Source: Paractinoplanes pyxinae (lineage in GTDB: Bacteria; Actinomycetota; Actinomycetes; Mycobacteriales; Micromonosporaceae). Taken from it: a stretch of DNA of 64,000 nucleotides. The position numbers and the translations under genes were made by a program. Below the pieces are notes generated by a model that was not told where the DNA came from, made no database searches, and saw only the letters and a program-made list of their open reading frames with translations. Position 1 is the first letter of the stretch. Each line of letters opens with the position of its first letter. The stretch is taken from contig NZ_JAPNTZ010000018.1 of assembly GCF_026626335.1 (NCBI RefSeq), positions 62,001 to 126,000 on the forward strand, in the 5' to 3' direction. Shown here piece after piece: positions 26,415-35,085 of the stretch.

Positions 26415-27179
26415 CTACAGGTCGACGATACGCCAGACGCCGATCGCTTTGTCTTCGAATCGGCGTTCTTCCCGGACCTCGTCCTCGTTCGTGACTTTCA
26501 CGCCGTGTTCGTTGTACCGGTAGATTTCCGTGCATTGCTCATCGATCACGCGCATGGGCCGGGGTAGCGAGAAAGGGGCGGCTGAGAGGTTGAGCGGTCG
26601 CCAGCCCCCAGCAACGATGTCTTCTGCATTTTCCGATCGGCCGACGAATGTAGTGGTCGCTAGATACTTGGCGCCGCTCCGCTTGAAGTTGTCGAGTGCC
26701 CGATTGACGTCGACGTCGCTGAAGTGCACCAGGCAGTCTCTGGAGAAGATGAGATCGACCGGCGGAATCTCGTCCTTGATGACGTCGAGAACCCGGAAGT
26801 CGCAGCCCGCACCGGCGAACTGGTCCCGATTTCTTTGTATCATTTCCGGAACGACGTCGACGCCCAAGTAGCTCTCCACACCCAGGTCGACTCTGGACAT
26901 CCAGTAGTAGTCACCACATGGGGCGTCGAGGAAGGTTCGAATACCGAGGTCCGCGATGACGCGTGGCAGCTCGGCGCGGAGAGCAGCAGTCTGCTGCAGA
27001 TTTGATCCCGGACCGGACAGGGACACGTCCTGCCGGCCGGAATCGTGTGTCCGGGACCACACGCCGCTCGCGTAGATCTGAGCAAAAGTGTCCTGCATGG
27101 AGCGGTGTGTTGCATGTCCGACGAGCGGTGTCGTCTCAGCGTGCCGCACCACTCCGAAGCCCTGCGCATTGTCACCCAT
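26415..27179 (-). CDS. Class I SAM-dependent methyltransferase
   Basis: The 254-residue protein has motif I as FLDAPCGDYYWMSRVDLG near residue 83, motif II as YLGVDVVPEMIQ near 102, and an FSRDCLVHFSDVDV region near 145 that corresponds to motif IV. The D-A-P-C-G-D-(F/Y)-x-W variant is seen in methyltransferases acting on sugars or on natural-product scaffolds. ATG at 27179 is preferred over the TTG at 27191. It lies between the HIT and ROK genes, 60 nt downstream of the HIT stop, in the same minus-strand run. An O- or N-methylation of the sugar or peptide is inferred. Confidence 0.75.
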   Translation of the reverse strand: MGDNAQGFGVVRHAETTPLVGHATHRSMQDTFAQIYASGVWSRTHDSGRQDVSLSGPGSNLQQTAALRAELPRVIADLGIRTFLDAPCGDYYWMSRVDLGVESYLGVDVVPEMIQRNRDQFAGAGCDFRVLDVIKDEIPPVDLIFSRDCLVHFSDVDVNRALDNFKRSGAKYLATTTFVGRSENAEDIVAGGWRPLNLSAAPFSLPRPMRVIDEQCTEIYRYNEHGVKVTNEDEVREERRFEDKAIGVWRIVDL

Positions 27180-27239
27180 AGTTAGATCCAATTCCTTGAC
27201 GTGTTGAGGGGACGTCCGGACAGCTCGAGAGGCTGCCGA

Positions 27240-27671
27240 TTACCCGGAGGACAACAGGGAGAGCCGCGCACGAGTTGCATCGAGGCTGTCCAGAGGAACA
27301 GGATCAGCCACCCAAGGACGGTGAAGATGGTCACCATCCTTGCGGGGCACTAGATGGACATGCAGGTGGAAAACGTCTTGCCAGCCCGCCACCCGATTCG
27401 CTTGGAACAGCGTCAAACCGTCCGGCTCCAGTACGTCTCTGATATGATCCGCCATAAGCTGTGCGGTGCGCATCACAGCCGCCGCGTCCTCAGGCGGGAT
27501 ATCCCATATGTCCATGGCATGCCGCTTCGGAATCACTAGCGTATGACCTTCCATAACCGCCGTGATGTCGAGGAATGCGATGGTGCGCTCGTCTTCATAC
27601 AGGAGGGCGGCAGGCTGCTCCCTGGCAATTATTCGGCAGAACACGCAGCTCGGATTGTCATGCGCTGTCAT
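27240..27671 (-). CDS. HIT-family nucleotide hydrolase/transferase
   Basis: The 143-residue protein carries the histidine triad HLHVHLVPR (H102, H104, H106) and the N-terminal CVFCRIIAREQP with a C-x-x-C pair (C9, C12), as in Hint/HinT and related branches. HIT proteins cleave or transfer nucleoside monophosphates from phosphoramidates or dinucleotides. Its ATG overlaps the stop of the glycosyltransferase gene (27668-27671), so the two are coupled. HIT genes occur in nucleoside-antibiotic clusters, where they process nucleotide intermediates; the same role here is inference. Confidence 0.85.
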   Translation of the reverse strand: MTAHDNPSCVFCRIIAREQPAALLYEDERTIAFLDITAVMEGHTLVIPKRHAMDIWDIPPEDAAAVMRTAQLMADHIRDVLEPDGLTLFQANRVAGWQDVFHLHVHLVPRKDGDHLHRPWVADPVPLDSLDATRARLSLLSSG

Positions 27672-28747
27672 TGCGCCACTTCCTGGGACAACTCGCGCAA
27701 TTCGCGGGCAGTTTTCGACAACGGGAATCGTGCGCTGTTCGACAATCCGGCCGCAGCTACCTCTGCGAGCAGATTTGGTGATGTTCGAAACTCTTTGAAA
27801 CGTGCGTCAAGCGCACCGAGATTCCCGAAGTCACAGGCGAGAGCGGAATCGCCGAGCACTTCAACCAGGCCGGGCAGCGGTTGATAGGCGACGGGCAGAC
27901 CGCATGCCTGCGCTTCCAGCGTGACGAGTCCAAACGCCTCCAGCTTGACGGACGGCACGATCAACAGGTCGTGGTCCGCGAAATCGCGCCACAGCTGCTC
28001 GCGGGACAGCCAGCCGAGAAAGCGCACGCGGGACAGATCGGTACGCTCAGCGAGTCTGGCGTAATCGTCGGTAGGTCCCGCCACCGCGAGCTCCACACCG
28101 TCGAATTGGGAGACCGCTGAGAGGATCTCGGCCGTGGCCTTCTGCGCCGTCAAACGGCCGGCGTAGAGAACCCTGAGCAGCTCCACGGGCTTCTCGGCCC
28201 AGGCCGGCGGCTTGGCCAGCAACCGGTCCGGCACACCCCACGGTATGTGGACCGCTCGCACCTCTCCGGTCAGCCGACGCAGGAGATCTGCCATGGCCCT
28301 GGTAGGCACCACGACGGCAGCGGAGACGTCTGCGGCCTGCTTGAGCACGTCGGCTTGCGTGGGGTACTCGGCCGCGAACAGCAGGTCAGTGCCGTGCAGG
28401 AGGGCGACCTTCGGTTGGTTCGGAAATACACGCTGCAGAGCGGGGGTCGCTCCGAAGGTGAGATGCTGGAAGTGAATCACATCGTAATCGCGTTGGCCGA
28501 ACGTGTCCTGCACGGCGGAACTGAGCCTGTCGAGGTACGTCCAGAACTCTCCGCCGGACAGAGACTTGCCCTCGACTTCGAGCAGTTCCGGGGAATAGGT
28601 CAGATCCACATCTCCACTGCGCTCGGGCGCCAGCATGAAGACGTCCGCGTCGACCAGCGGTGCAGGCCCCAGATAGAGATCCCGCAAGAGTTCCACGCTT
28701 CCGCCCGGGCTGGGGAACGGCAGGTCGATTCCAGTCAGGATTTTGAT
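27668..28747 (-). CDS. GT4-type glycosyltransferase with a probable AUC start
   Basis: This is a GT-B glycosyltransferase of about 359 residues. The C-terminal half has the donor-binding sequence KLEAFGLVTLEAQACGLPVA (the E-x7-E motif), and VLYAGRLTAQKATAEILSAV starts that domain. The first ATG/GTG in frame (GTG 28696) would cut off a conserved acceptor-side start, ILTGIDLPFPSPGGSVELLR. Extending back, no ATG/GTG/TTG occurs before a stop. An AUC at 28747, followed by AAA-AUC-CUG, has GAGGAG exactly 5 nt upstream, and a CUG at 28738 overlaps the previous stop. The enzyme probably glycosylates the natural product or an intermediate with a nucleotide-activated sugar. Confidence 0.75.
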   Translation of the reverse strand: MKILTGIDLPFPSPGGSVELLRDLYLGPAPLVDADVFMLAPERSGDVDLTYSPELLEVEGKSLSGGEFWTYLDRLSSAVQDTFGQRDYDVIHFQHLTFGATPALQRVFPNQPKVALLHGTDLLFAAEYPTQADVLKQAADVSAAVVVPTRAMADLLRRLTGEVRAVHIPWGVPDRLLAKPPAWAEKPVELLRVLYAGRLTAQKATAEILSAVSQFDGVELAVAGPTDDYARLAERTDLSRVRFLGWLSREQLWRDFADHDLLIVPSVKLEAFGLVTLEAQACGLPVAYQPLPGLVEVLGDSALACDFGNLGALDARFKEFRTSPNLLAEVAAAGLSNSARFPLSKTARELRELSQEVAQ

Positions 28748-29268
28748 GTCAGCTCCTCATGTAGCCGCGAGGCATCGATGCCATTGCTCCGCGTGTACTT
28801 CCGACCCATGCGCTGGTAGCTCGCCAGTTCGCCCCGGGTTTCCAGGAAGACAATCTTGCCGAAAGTCATTCCTGGATAGATTCGGACGGGTCGTGCCGCG
28901 CGTATTTCCAACGTCCATCTAATAGCGTGGCCAACGTGGCCCAGGGGCGCCGATACGTGCACCCACACTCCCAGGGTCCCGATGGTTCGGTCGCCATTAA
29001 TCATCTGCGCGTAGCGTTCCGAGAAGGTCCGCTCATGCGTGACGCCGAGGTAGAGCTTTCCCGAGTCCAAGACCATGCCTTCGGCAGGCAGGGCATGTTC
29101 GGGAAAGCTCGAGTCGCGAGCGGCATCAAGATCGGTGTCGCAGACGCGGATGGTATCACCGAGCCGCCAGTCGTAGGCGTTCGGAGAGAGTCTACGGTCG
29201 TCAAAAGGATCAATTGTTATGTCGCCGCGCTCGATTGCCTTAGCGATCTCGGGACCGGTGAGGATCAT
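28735..29268 (-). CDS. dCTP-deaminase-like protein A (keeps the catalytic Glu)
   Basis: The 177-residue protein has the Dcd/dUTPase trimer fold pattern: MILTGPEIAKAIERGDITID at the start, PNAYDWRLGD near 29, and PVRIYPGMTFGKIVF near 127. In E. coli Dcd the catalytic glutamate lies in a T/V-L-E-x motif; here it is present as WTLEIR (E121). The nucleotide-phosphate motif G-R-S-S is replaced by NGDRT (91-95), the aspartate of D-x-G is histidine (HVGH), and the KYQGQ tail motif is degenerate. On its own it should bind dCTP poorly. Its paralog next door has the opposite losses. The start overlaps the paralog's stop by ATGA. Confidence 0.8.
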   Translation of the reverse strand: MILTGPEIAKAIERGDITIDPFDDRRLSPNAYDWRLGDTIRVCDTDLDAARDSSFPEHALPAEGMVLDSGKLYLGVTHERTFSERYAQMINGDRTIGTLGVWVHVSAPLGHVGHAIRWTLEIRAARPVRIYPGMTFGKIVFLETRGELASYQRMGRKYTRSNGIDASRLHEELTSKS

Positions 29269-29804
29269 GACTTTCCTACCTTGTCCCGCCAGTAGCGTGA
29301 CTCCTGCGGGCCAGCGGCACCTTGGTATTTTCCCGAATACAGATCAATCTCTCCCATGGTGTCGAAGAACATGATCTGACCGATCTTCATGCCTGGATAT
29401 ACGCGCAGTGGTCTGACCGGCGACAGCATCAGCGTCCACTGGCCGTGAAACCCGATGTCACCGATGGGGGCGGTGATCTCGACGAACAGGCCCAGACGGC
29501 CGACGGAAGAACGCCCGAACAGCAAGGGCACGTAGAAATCTGAGCCGACTTCTTCGACAGTATGACCTAGATAAAGTTCGGTAGGCTGCAGGACGAAACC
29601 ACTCTGATCGATTTTAACTTGACGCGTAGGGTTCGGCCGGTACGCGTCGATGACCGCGTCGGAGTAGGTGAGCAGCGTGTCCCCCAGACAGACGTTATAG
29701 CTGTTTGGGTTCACCTGCTCAATGCTGAAGGGCGATATACGAATCTTCCCGTTCGCCATCGATTTTGTAATTTCAGGACCTGTAAGGATCACTGGTCGCA
29801 CCAT
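29265..29804 (-). CDS. dCTP-deaminase-like protein B (lacks the catalytic Glu)
   Basis: The 179-residue Dcd-family protein has the substrate-binding elements intact: FGRSSVGRLGL (GRSS 97-100), D116 in PIGDIGF, RVYPGMKIGQIMFF, and the C-terminal GKYQG. The position of the catalytic glutamate, however, reads WTLMLS (M126). Canonical Dcd converts dCTP to dUTP plus ammonia, and some homologs also hydrolyse to dUMP. Without the glutamate this subunit alone should be inactive. With protein A it could form a mixed trimer in which each supplies what the other lacks, or it could be a binding-only regulator. It overlaps the EEP gene by 16 nt at its start. Confidence 0.8.
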   Translation of the reverse strand: MVRPVILTGPEITKSMANGKIRISPFSIEQVNPNSYNVCLGDTLLTYSDAVIDAYRPNPTRQVKIDQSGFVLQPTELYLGHTVEEVGSDFYVPLLFGRSSVGRLGLFVEITAPIGDIGFHGQWTLMLSPVRPLRVYPGMKIGQIMFFDTMGEIDLYSGKYQGAAGPQESRYWRDKVGKS

Positions 29805-30589
29805 TCGCTATTCGTCAGAATGGATCGGGGCGGGGCCGCCAATACCAGCCGGGCGAGCACTGGGAGATGATCTGAAGACATCGGGTCGTCCATAACCACT
29901 CCGACTCGTTCCGGCGCCACCCCTTGACCTGCGAATATGTAATCGATGCACGTTGTTGGCGCATCGGCTGGATAGGTCGGCGCCGCGCCGTCTCTGAGCA
30001 GCGACCAGCAGTCGGTGAACGAGGCGCGGATCATGTCGATCTCGGGTGCGGTGGGCGGAGCGTTGAAGTCGCCGAGCAAAATCGCCGGACTCGTCGATCC
30101 GATCAGCTCGACTACCTCTTTCACCTGCTGCGGCCGGTCGGTCTGTGCGAACCATTCGAGATGTACGGTGAAGATGTGCAGCGGAGTGCCGCCGACGTCT
30201 ATCTCGGCGTGGAGCAGGCCACGCTGTTCCCCCTGTGGGGATTTGAACAGATGGGTGTTTCGCCAGCGTCTGATCGGATGGCGAGAGAGAATCGCGGTCC
30301 CGTACTGGGCCCGCGGTCGGCCCGGGGCGGGCGGTCCCAGATCCTGGTTCACGCCGTAGCACGCGTCGAAGTCGACCAGGCGCCTCAACTCCGCCACCTG
30401 GTCGACCCAGTCGCTGCGGTCCCCGAAGTGCCGGTCGACTTCCTGAAGTCCGATGATCTCGGCGTCGCTGCCGCGGATCACGCGGGCAATCCGCGCCACA
30501 TCGAGGACGCCGCCGGGGCCCTCGCAGTGCCGAATGTTGAACGACATTACGTCAACGGTTTTGACTGGAATATCCGGGTGCGCCTTCAA
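29789..30589 (-). CDS. Endonuclease/exonuclease/phosphatase (EEP)-fold hydrolase
   Basis: All EEP motifs are present: VDVMSFNIRHCEG at the start, IIGLQEVDRHFG with the metal-binding E, TVHLEWFA, LLGDFNAPPTAPEI (D and N) and the final MSSDHLPVLA (D-H). The family hydrolyses phosphodiester or phosphomonoester bonds in nucleic acids, nucleotides, phospholipids or sugar phosphates with Mg2+. The start is taken as TTG 30589 with GAGAAG 6 nt upstream, just after the previous gene's stop; ATG 30547 would cut the first strand. Placed between an acyl-AMP ligase and two Dcd-like genes, it may act on a nucleotide intermediate. Confidence 0.75.
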   Translation of the reverse strand: MKAHPDIPVKTVDVMSFNIRHCEGPGGVLDVARIARVIRGSDAEIIGLQEVDRHFGDRSDWVDQVAELRRLVDFDACYGVNQDLGPPAPGRPRAQYGTAILSRHPIRRWRNTHLFKSPQGEQRGLLHAEIDVGGTPLHIFTVHLEWFAQTDRPQQVKEVVELIGSTSPAILLGDFNAPPTAPEIDMIRASFTDCWSLLRDGAAPTYPADAPTTCIDYIFAGQGVAPERVGVVMDDPMSSDHLPVLARLVLAAPPRSILTNSEWCDQ

Positions 30590-30599
30590 CTGGCGCTTC

Positions 30600-32387
30600 T
30601 CAAAAGACAGGAGTTGCGATGTCCGGCCGCTGCATCTCGGCAATGGCATGAGACATGCCACGAGGGAACGACGCGGAGGTGAATATGGATGCTATGGGCA
30701 GAGTTACGCCGAATCGTTCCTCGACCTTGCCAATCAGACGGACCGCCTGGATGGAATCTCCGCCGAGATGAAAGAAGTCATCCATGGGAGAAATCTCAGC
30801 AATGTCGAGTATCTGGCGCCACTCCGCGATGACGGAATCCTCGAGCTCATTCTTCCCCGCGTCACGCTGAGCCAGCCGCACATCCGCAGAGCCATTGACG
30901 CGGTCCTCCATTCCGACCCGCTGAGGCTTTCCCGTCGGCCCTTTCGGTAGTTCAGGAACAACTACGATCCGGCGCGGAACCTTAAAGGGTGCAAGGTAGT
31001 TCGAGACAAAGATCTGGAGCTCCCCGGTGTTGACATGGGCGCCGGGGTTGACCACGATGGCTGCCCCGACGTCTTCGCCGAGTCTCGGATGCCTGATGGA
31101 GAATGTCAGTGCCTGAGCGACGGCGGGATGCCGCATCAGCACGTCGTCAACTTCTCGCGGAAACACCTTTTCACCGCCACGGTTTATGATCTCTTTCGTC
31201 CGCCCGGACAGGTGAAGGAACCCCCCCTCGTCAAAGAAGCCCTGGTCTCCCGTTCGGAGCCAAGACTCGATGAACGCCGAGGAGTTGGCCTCGGCGTTAT
31301 CCAAGTAGCCCGCCGTGACGCTGTCTCCGCGAATGACGATCTCACCGACTTCGCCGGCGGGCTTGGCAACTCCGGCGGAATCCACAACACGAATTTCTAC
31401 CCCGGCCGGCTTGCCCACCGAGCCTGCGATGCGGCTGCCCGTCAGAGCGTTACTGGCCATCTGGTGGCTTGCCTCGGTCATTCCATATGCCTCGATGACA
31501 GGAACGCCGAGGAACTCTTCCAACCGTGCCATCAGCGTGGGAGCCAAGGGAGCTGACGAGGATCGGACGAAGCGAAGGCCATGACGCAGTGCGGGCCGGC
31601 TGGCAGCCATGTCGGCGACAGCGTAGTGAATGGTGGGGACCGCTGAATACCAGGTGATGGCGGACTTCTCCAGTGCGGCCAGAATGTCCGCAGGCTGCTG
31701 ATTGGGCAGGAGATAGATACTGCCTTCGGCATATAACGGTGCCAGCAAACCAGCAACCAGCCCATGTATGTGAAACAGCGGCATGACCAGCAACCCTCTG
31801 TCTTCCGGAGACAGGAGGAGTGTCCGTGAGATGTTTCGAGCGGAGGTGGTCAGATTTCGATGCGTGAGGGGCACGATCTTCGGCTTGGATGTGGTTCCTG
31901 ATGTTGCCAGCAGCAGACATACGTCATCCGGCTCGGGTGCTCCGCCAATGAGCTCCAACGCCGCTTCCGGGTCGACCCGGCTCTCTCGGGACACACTGAT
32001 TCGAAGGCAACGTTTACCGAGGCGTGCGAGGGACTCGTCGATGCTGCCGGCCGTGTCGTCTGTGACCACGACGGTGTGGACGCCCATACTGTCGAGGTAC
32101 CGGCCGATCTCGTCGACGGGCACTGTCGGATTGATCGGCACACAGACACCAACGGTGGTGATCGCCAGCAGTGCGACAGCGGTCTCGATACCAGTGCCGC
32201 AAACGAGGCCGATGCGGCTGCGGGCGCCGATTCCGTTCTCGACCAGGGCGGCGCTCACGTTGAGGGTGAGTGCATAGATCTCGAGCCCGGCCATACACGA
32301 GTTCGGCCCGAGGAGTGTCGTGGTCGAGCTCGTCCGCTTCTTGGCGAGCAGGTCAAGGACCGTCTCAACTTGGGGCGGTGAGTCCAT
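30600..32387 (-). CDS. Acyl-AMP ligase fused to a carrier protein (A-PCP)
   Basis: The 595-residue protein is an ANL-family ligase (about 1-510) plus a carrier domain (about 520-590). ATP motifs include LLLATSGTTSKPKIVPLTH and EAYGMTEASHQM, with TGDQGFF and GRTKEIINRGGEKV later. The pocket-lining A4 region is MPLFHIHGLVAGLLAPL, without the aspartate that marks amino acid-specific domains, so a carboxylic acid rather than an alpha-amino acid is expected. The carrier has the phosphopantetheine serine in FFHLGGDSIQAVR. It probably loads a starter or side-chain acid for transfer by the adjacent condensation protein. Confidence 0.85.
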   Translation of the reverse strand: MDSPPQVETVLDLLAKKRTSSTTTLLGPNSCMAGLEIYALTLNVSAALVENGIGARSRIGLVCGTGIETAVALLAITTVGVCVPINPTVPVDEIGRYLDSMGVHTVVVTDDTAGSIDESLARLGKRCLRISVSRESRVDPEAALELIGGAPEPDDVCLLLATSGTTSKPKIVPLTHRNLTTSARNISRTLLLSPEDRGLLVMPLFHIHGLVAGLLAPLYAEGSIYLLPNQQPADILAALEKSAITWYSAVPTIHYAVADMAASRPALRHGLRFVRSSSAPLAPTLMARLEEFLGVPVIEAYGMTEASHQMASNALTGSRIAGSVGKPAGVEIRVVDSAGVAKPAGEVGEIVIRGDSVTAGYLDNAEANSSAFIESWLRTGDQGFFDEGGFLHLSGRTKEIINRGGEKVFPREVDDVLMRHPAVAQALTFSIRHPRLGEDVGAAIVVNPGAHVNTGELQIFVSNYLAPFKVPRRIVVVPELPKGPTGKPQRVGMEDRVNGSADVRLAQRDAGKNELEDSVIAEWRQILDIAEISPMDDFFHLGGDSIQAVRLIGKVEERFGVTLPIASIFTSASFPRGMSHAIAEMQRPDIATPVF

Positions 32388-32482
32388 GTGCTGAAGTTCC
32401 TTTCACCAAGGCAGGACTGCCTTCAGAGCTGCCGAGCGGTTGAAGAGCACTGCCGAGGACCGGTCGGCAATCCGTGAAGTCT

Positions 32483-34357
32483 CTAATCGGCCGACGCCTC
32501 TGCCCTTCGCAGCCCGCCGGCAACTGTGCGCAGGGTCGTCATGCCACTGATGCAGGCGAAGCTCGGGGGGAGATAGCCGCGTCGCCGGAGCAGATCCGCG
32601 AACTCGGGGTAGCGCGCGAGCTGCCCGCCCGCACGTATGAAGCACTCGTCGAGGTCGGGAATCCGGCCCCCTACGGTCGCGGCCATGATGCTCTGTACCG
32701 CGGACTCCGTGGAACCCTCGGGACCGCGCGCGAGAGTCACGGGGGCGCCTCCGACGATCTCGTAATGATCCGGCACAGCCAAGAGTTCGCCGGTATCCAA
32801 GTGGCGCAGCAGGGCATTCCTGACATCATGCGGCGCAGGGGACTTACCCTCCGCCGCTGTGACCCGGATTGTCAGCCTGGTGTTGCCGGCCTCCCCGGCA
32901 TCGATGATAAGCTTCACCTCTTCGGCCCAGTCCATGGCGAGCACCTTGTCCTCGAGCGCCTGGAAGTCGACCCAGTGCCCGTTGACCAGTTGCTCTCCGG
33001 CGTGGCGCGTCATTACTGCCAGACCAACCTGGGCTGCGACGTCGCCGGCCACGCAGTCCTGCCCCGCCGCGACCCGGCTCAGGACCAGTTCGATGCCGCG
33101 AAGTAGCGCGCCGCAATCCTCGGCCGCCAGCGCCTGCGAGTCTCCATGAATGGATATGCGGACCGTACGGGCGTCGGACCAGCGCACCGAGAGGCTGGCT
33201 CCGTACTCGTAGAAGCTCTCGTCCGTGACCTCGTATGTGATGGCTTCGAGGGCCTGGTCGGGCCGGCCTGCCCCGGACTTGAGCACTTCATGCCACCCGT
33301 GCGGGGGCGGTATGAAGTTGTAGGCCAGATCGGTCGACAGGCTGATTCCCCGGCTGTGCTGAGCCAGGACTCGCTCTCGGAGCAGGTCGAAGGGATCGTA
33401 GCGGCCGTAGGTGGGGTGGCCCTCCGCGAGCGCCCGCTGGGCGCCGGCAGCGGCCGCACGCATTCCCTGGTCCAGCCGCCGAAAAGTGACTGGCGAGCGT
33501 TGGGCGGTGGTGCACCGCACATTGCGAAGATCGGCATTATGCCGGTTGTTCCTGGCGACATTGACCGTGCAGGCGTCCAGCTTGCCCCGCCAGCACAGCA
33601 GCTGGGTGAAGGCCGCCAGGATGAGCGCCGACGGCAGCAGGCCAGCCGTGGACATAACTTGAGCGAAGATGATGTCGGCACTCTGCAGGGTGAGCGTGCG
33701 CCGATAGTACCGGCCGCTGATTCCACTCGAGGGACGATATCGGTGCATGCGCGGTGGTGCGGTGGCGAAGTGCTGCTGAAGGAGGTCGGATGCCCGCTGG
33801 CGCTCGGCCTCGCCTTGTGGTCCGGACTCGAGACGGGCCATGTCTGTCGGCTGAATTCCAGACAGTTGAGCGGAGGTATCGGGCTGGCGACCGGTGACGG
33901 GATCAGCCACCGCGTCGCCTATCGCGTTCTCCACCACCCGGCGGAAGTCGGCATCCATGGCCACATGGTCTGCAACGAATCCTAGCCAGCGTTCCGCCCC
34001 CCGCTCCAGGAGATGAAACTGAGCCAGGTAGAGGCCGGTCCGCCCCTGGACCTCGGCCTTGAACCGCTCCACGATGCGTGCCATGTGAAGCTGTGGTGTC
34101 TCGTCGGCTGCTACATCGGCAGCTCGTACTGGTAATCCGCGGCGGTGGACCCGCTGCTGCAGTTCGCCATCTATGACCTCGATCGACGTCCGCAGAGCGT
34201 GAAACTTGTTCTCCAGGCAGTCGACGATGCGCTGTGCGGCGGCCAGTTCGGTGCCCACCGGGAGCGGCCGCAACGACTCGGAGAACCCTGCTTCCAGAAA
34301 CCACTGGAACTTCTGCGCCCTGGTCATAGGTGCAGTATCTAAATCGCTGACGCTCAC
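32483..34357 (-). CDS. Atypical condensation protein: C domain, A-type C-terminal subdomain, dead carrier
   Basis: The 624-residue protein starts like an NRPS condensation domain (about 1-440) with the active-site motif DHVAMDA (130-136): the second His and the Asp of HHxxxDG are kept. After it, no ATP-binding adenylation core is present. Instead, residues 455-570 (WVDFQALEDKVLAM, then LLAVPDHYEIVGGAPVTLA) resemble the small C-terminal subdomain of adenylation enzymes. The last 60 residues (DLDECFIRAGGQLARYPEF) align with a carrier domain in which GGxS has become GGQL, removing the phosphopantetheine serine. GTG 34357 follows GAGGA. It probably joins acyl groups carried by separate proteins. 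Confidence 0.65.
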   Translation of the reverse strand: MSVSDLDTAPMTRAQKFQWFLEAGFSESLRPLPVGTELAAAQRIVDCLENKFHALRTSIEVIDGELQQRVHRRGLPVRAADVAADETPQLHMARIVERFKAEVQGRTGLYLAQFHLLERGAERWLGFVADHVAMDADFRRVVENAIGDAVADPVTGRQPDTSAQLSGIQPTDMARLESGPQGEAERQRASDLLQQHFATAPPRMHRYRPSSGISGRYYRRTLTLQSADIIFAQVMSTAGLLPSALILAAFTQLLCWRGKLDACTVNVARNNRHNADLRNVRCTTAQRSPVTFRRLDQGMRAAAAGAQRALAEGHPTYGRYDPFDLLRERVLAQHSRGISLSTDLAYNFIPPPHGWHEVLKSGAGRPDQALEAITYEVTDESFYEYGASLSVRWSDARTVRISIHGDSQALAAEDCGALLRGIELVLSRVAAGQDCVAGDVAAQVGLAVMTRHAGEQLVNGHWVDFQALEDKVLAMDWAEEVKLIIDAGEAGNTRLTIRVTAAEGKSPAPHDVRNALLRHLDTGELLAVPDHYEIVGGAPVTLARGPEGSTESAVQSIMAATVGGRIPDLDECFIRAGGQLARYPEFADLLRRRGYLPPSFACISGMTTLRTVAGGLRRAEASAD

Positions 34358-34792
34358 GGGGTGTCCTCGCTGGGCAATCTCCGCGCACAGACAGCTGCCA
34401 ATGTACGTTCGTACCTGAGGAAGCGGAGATATGACGGATCGTTATGCCTTGGGAATACTTTCGCTCATGGCGGCCAGGCAGTCCGCAGGTGCCGTCAACA
34501 GGTAGATCAACCTTCGGGGATGGCGCCACTAGCCATGAGGCTTTGGCGATCATGCTTCCCGATGGTTTGTTGCCGGATCTGCTCGTAACGTATGCGATCA
34601 AGCAATCTCGCGCAACAGTCCACTTCGGTCGGCCCTGGACTGAAGTGCCATTCACCTGGCTGGATGTCCGGCGGTCACTTGGGGGTGGGTGTCAAGGCCC
34701 ACGTGTGAGACTCCCTGGCTTTGCGGAGCAGCGGGCTGGAAGGATGTTGCCGTGCCGACATCGACCTCGGCGCCGACCCCGGCGTGAGCCGC

Positions 34793-35085
34793 AGCGAGTC
34801 TCCGAGCCGCGCGCGGCCCGCAAGCGGATCACGCTCCTTGAGCAGGAGAACGAGGTCCTGCGGCGGGCAGCGGCGTATCTGTCGCAGGCGAACCTGCCGG
34901 GAAAGGCTCTACCCGCTCGTGAACGAGTTGTCCAGGATGGCTCAGGATCGTGTTGGCAGGCCCAATGCGGTTCTTCCGCTTCTTACGGTTCAACAGCTAG
35001 GTTGCATACAGACCCGGAATGGCTTCATCATGCCGCTGTCGTAGCAGTCCCCGGTCGCGCCCGTCGACGGGGCGAGTTGGGCGCG
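34793..35085. pseudogene. IS3-family remnants on both strands
   Basis: On the plus strand, RKRITLLEQENEVLRRAAAY then LSQANLPGK (34810-34905) is the end of an IS3 OrfA leucine zipper, running by frameshift into an OrfB start (RLYPLVNELSRMAQDRV). On the minus strand, about 35085-35025, TGATGDCYDSGMMKPF is the OrfB block around the catalytic region of a second, oppositely oriented copy. No intact frame survives. The remaining gap (34358-35602) contains no other gene I can support; probably the promoter of the condensation gene lies at its left edge. Confidence 0.65.
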
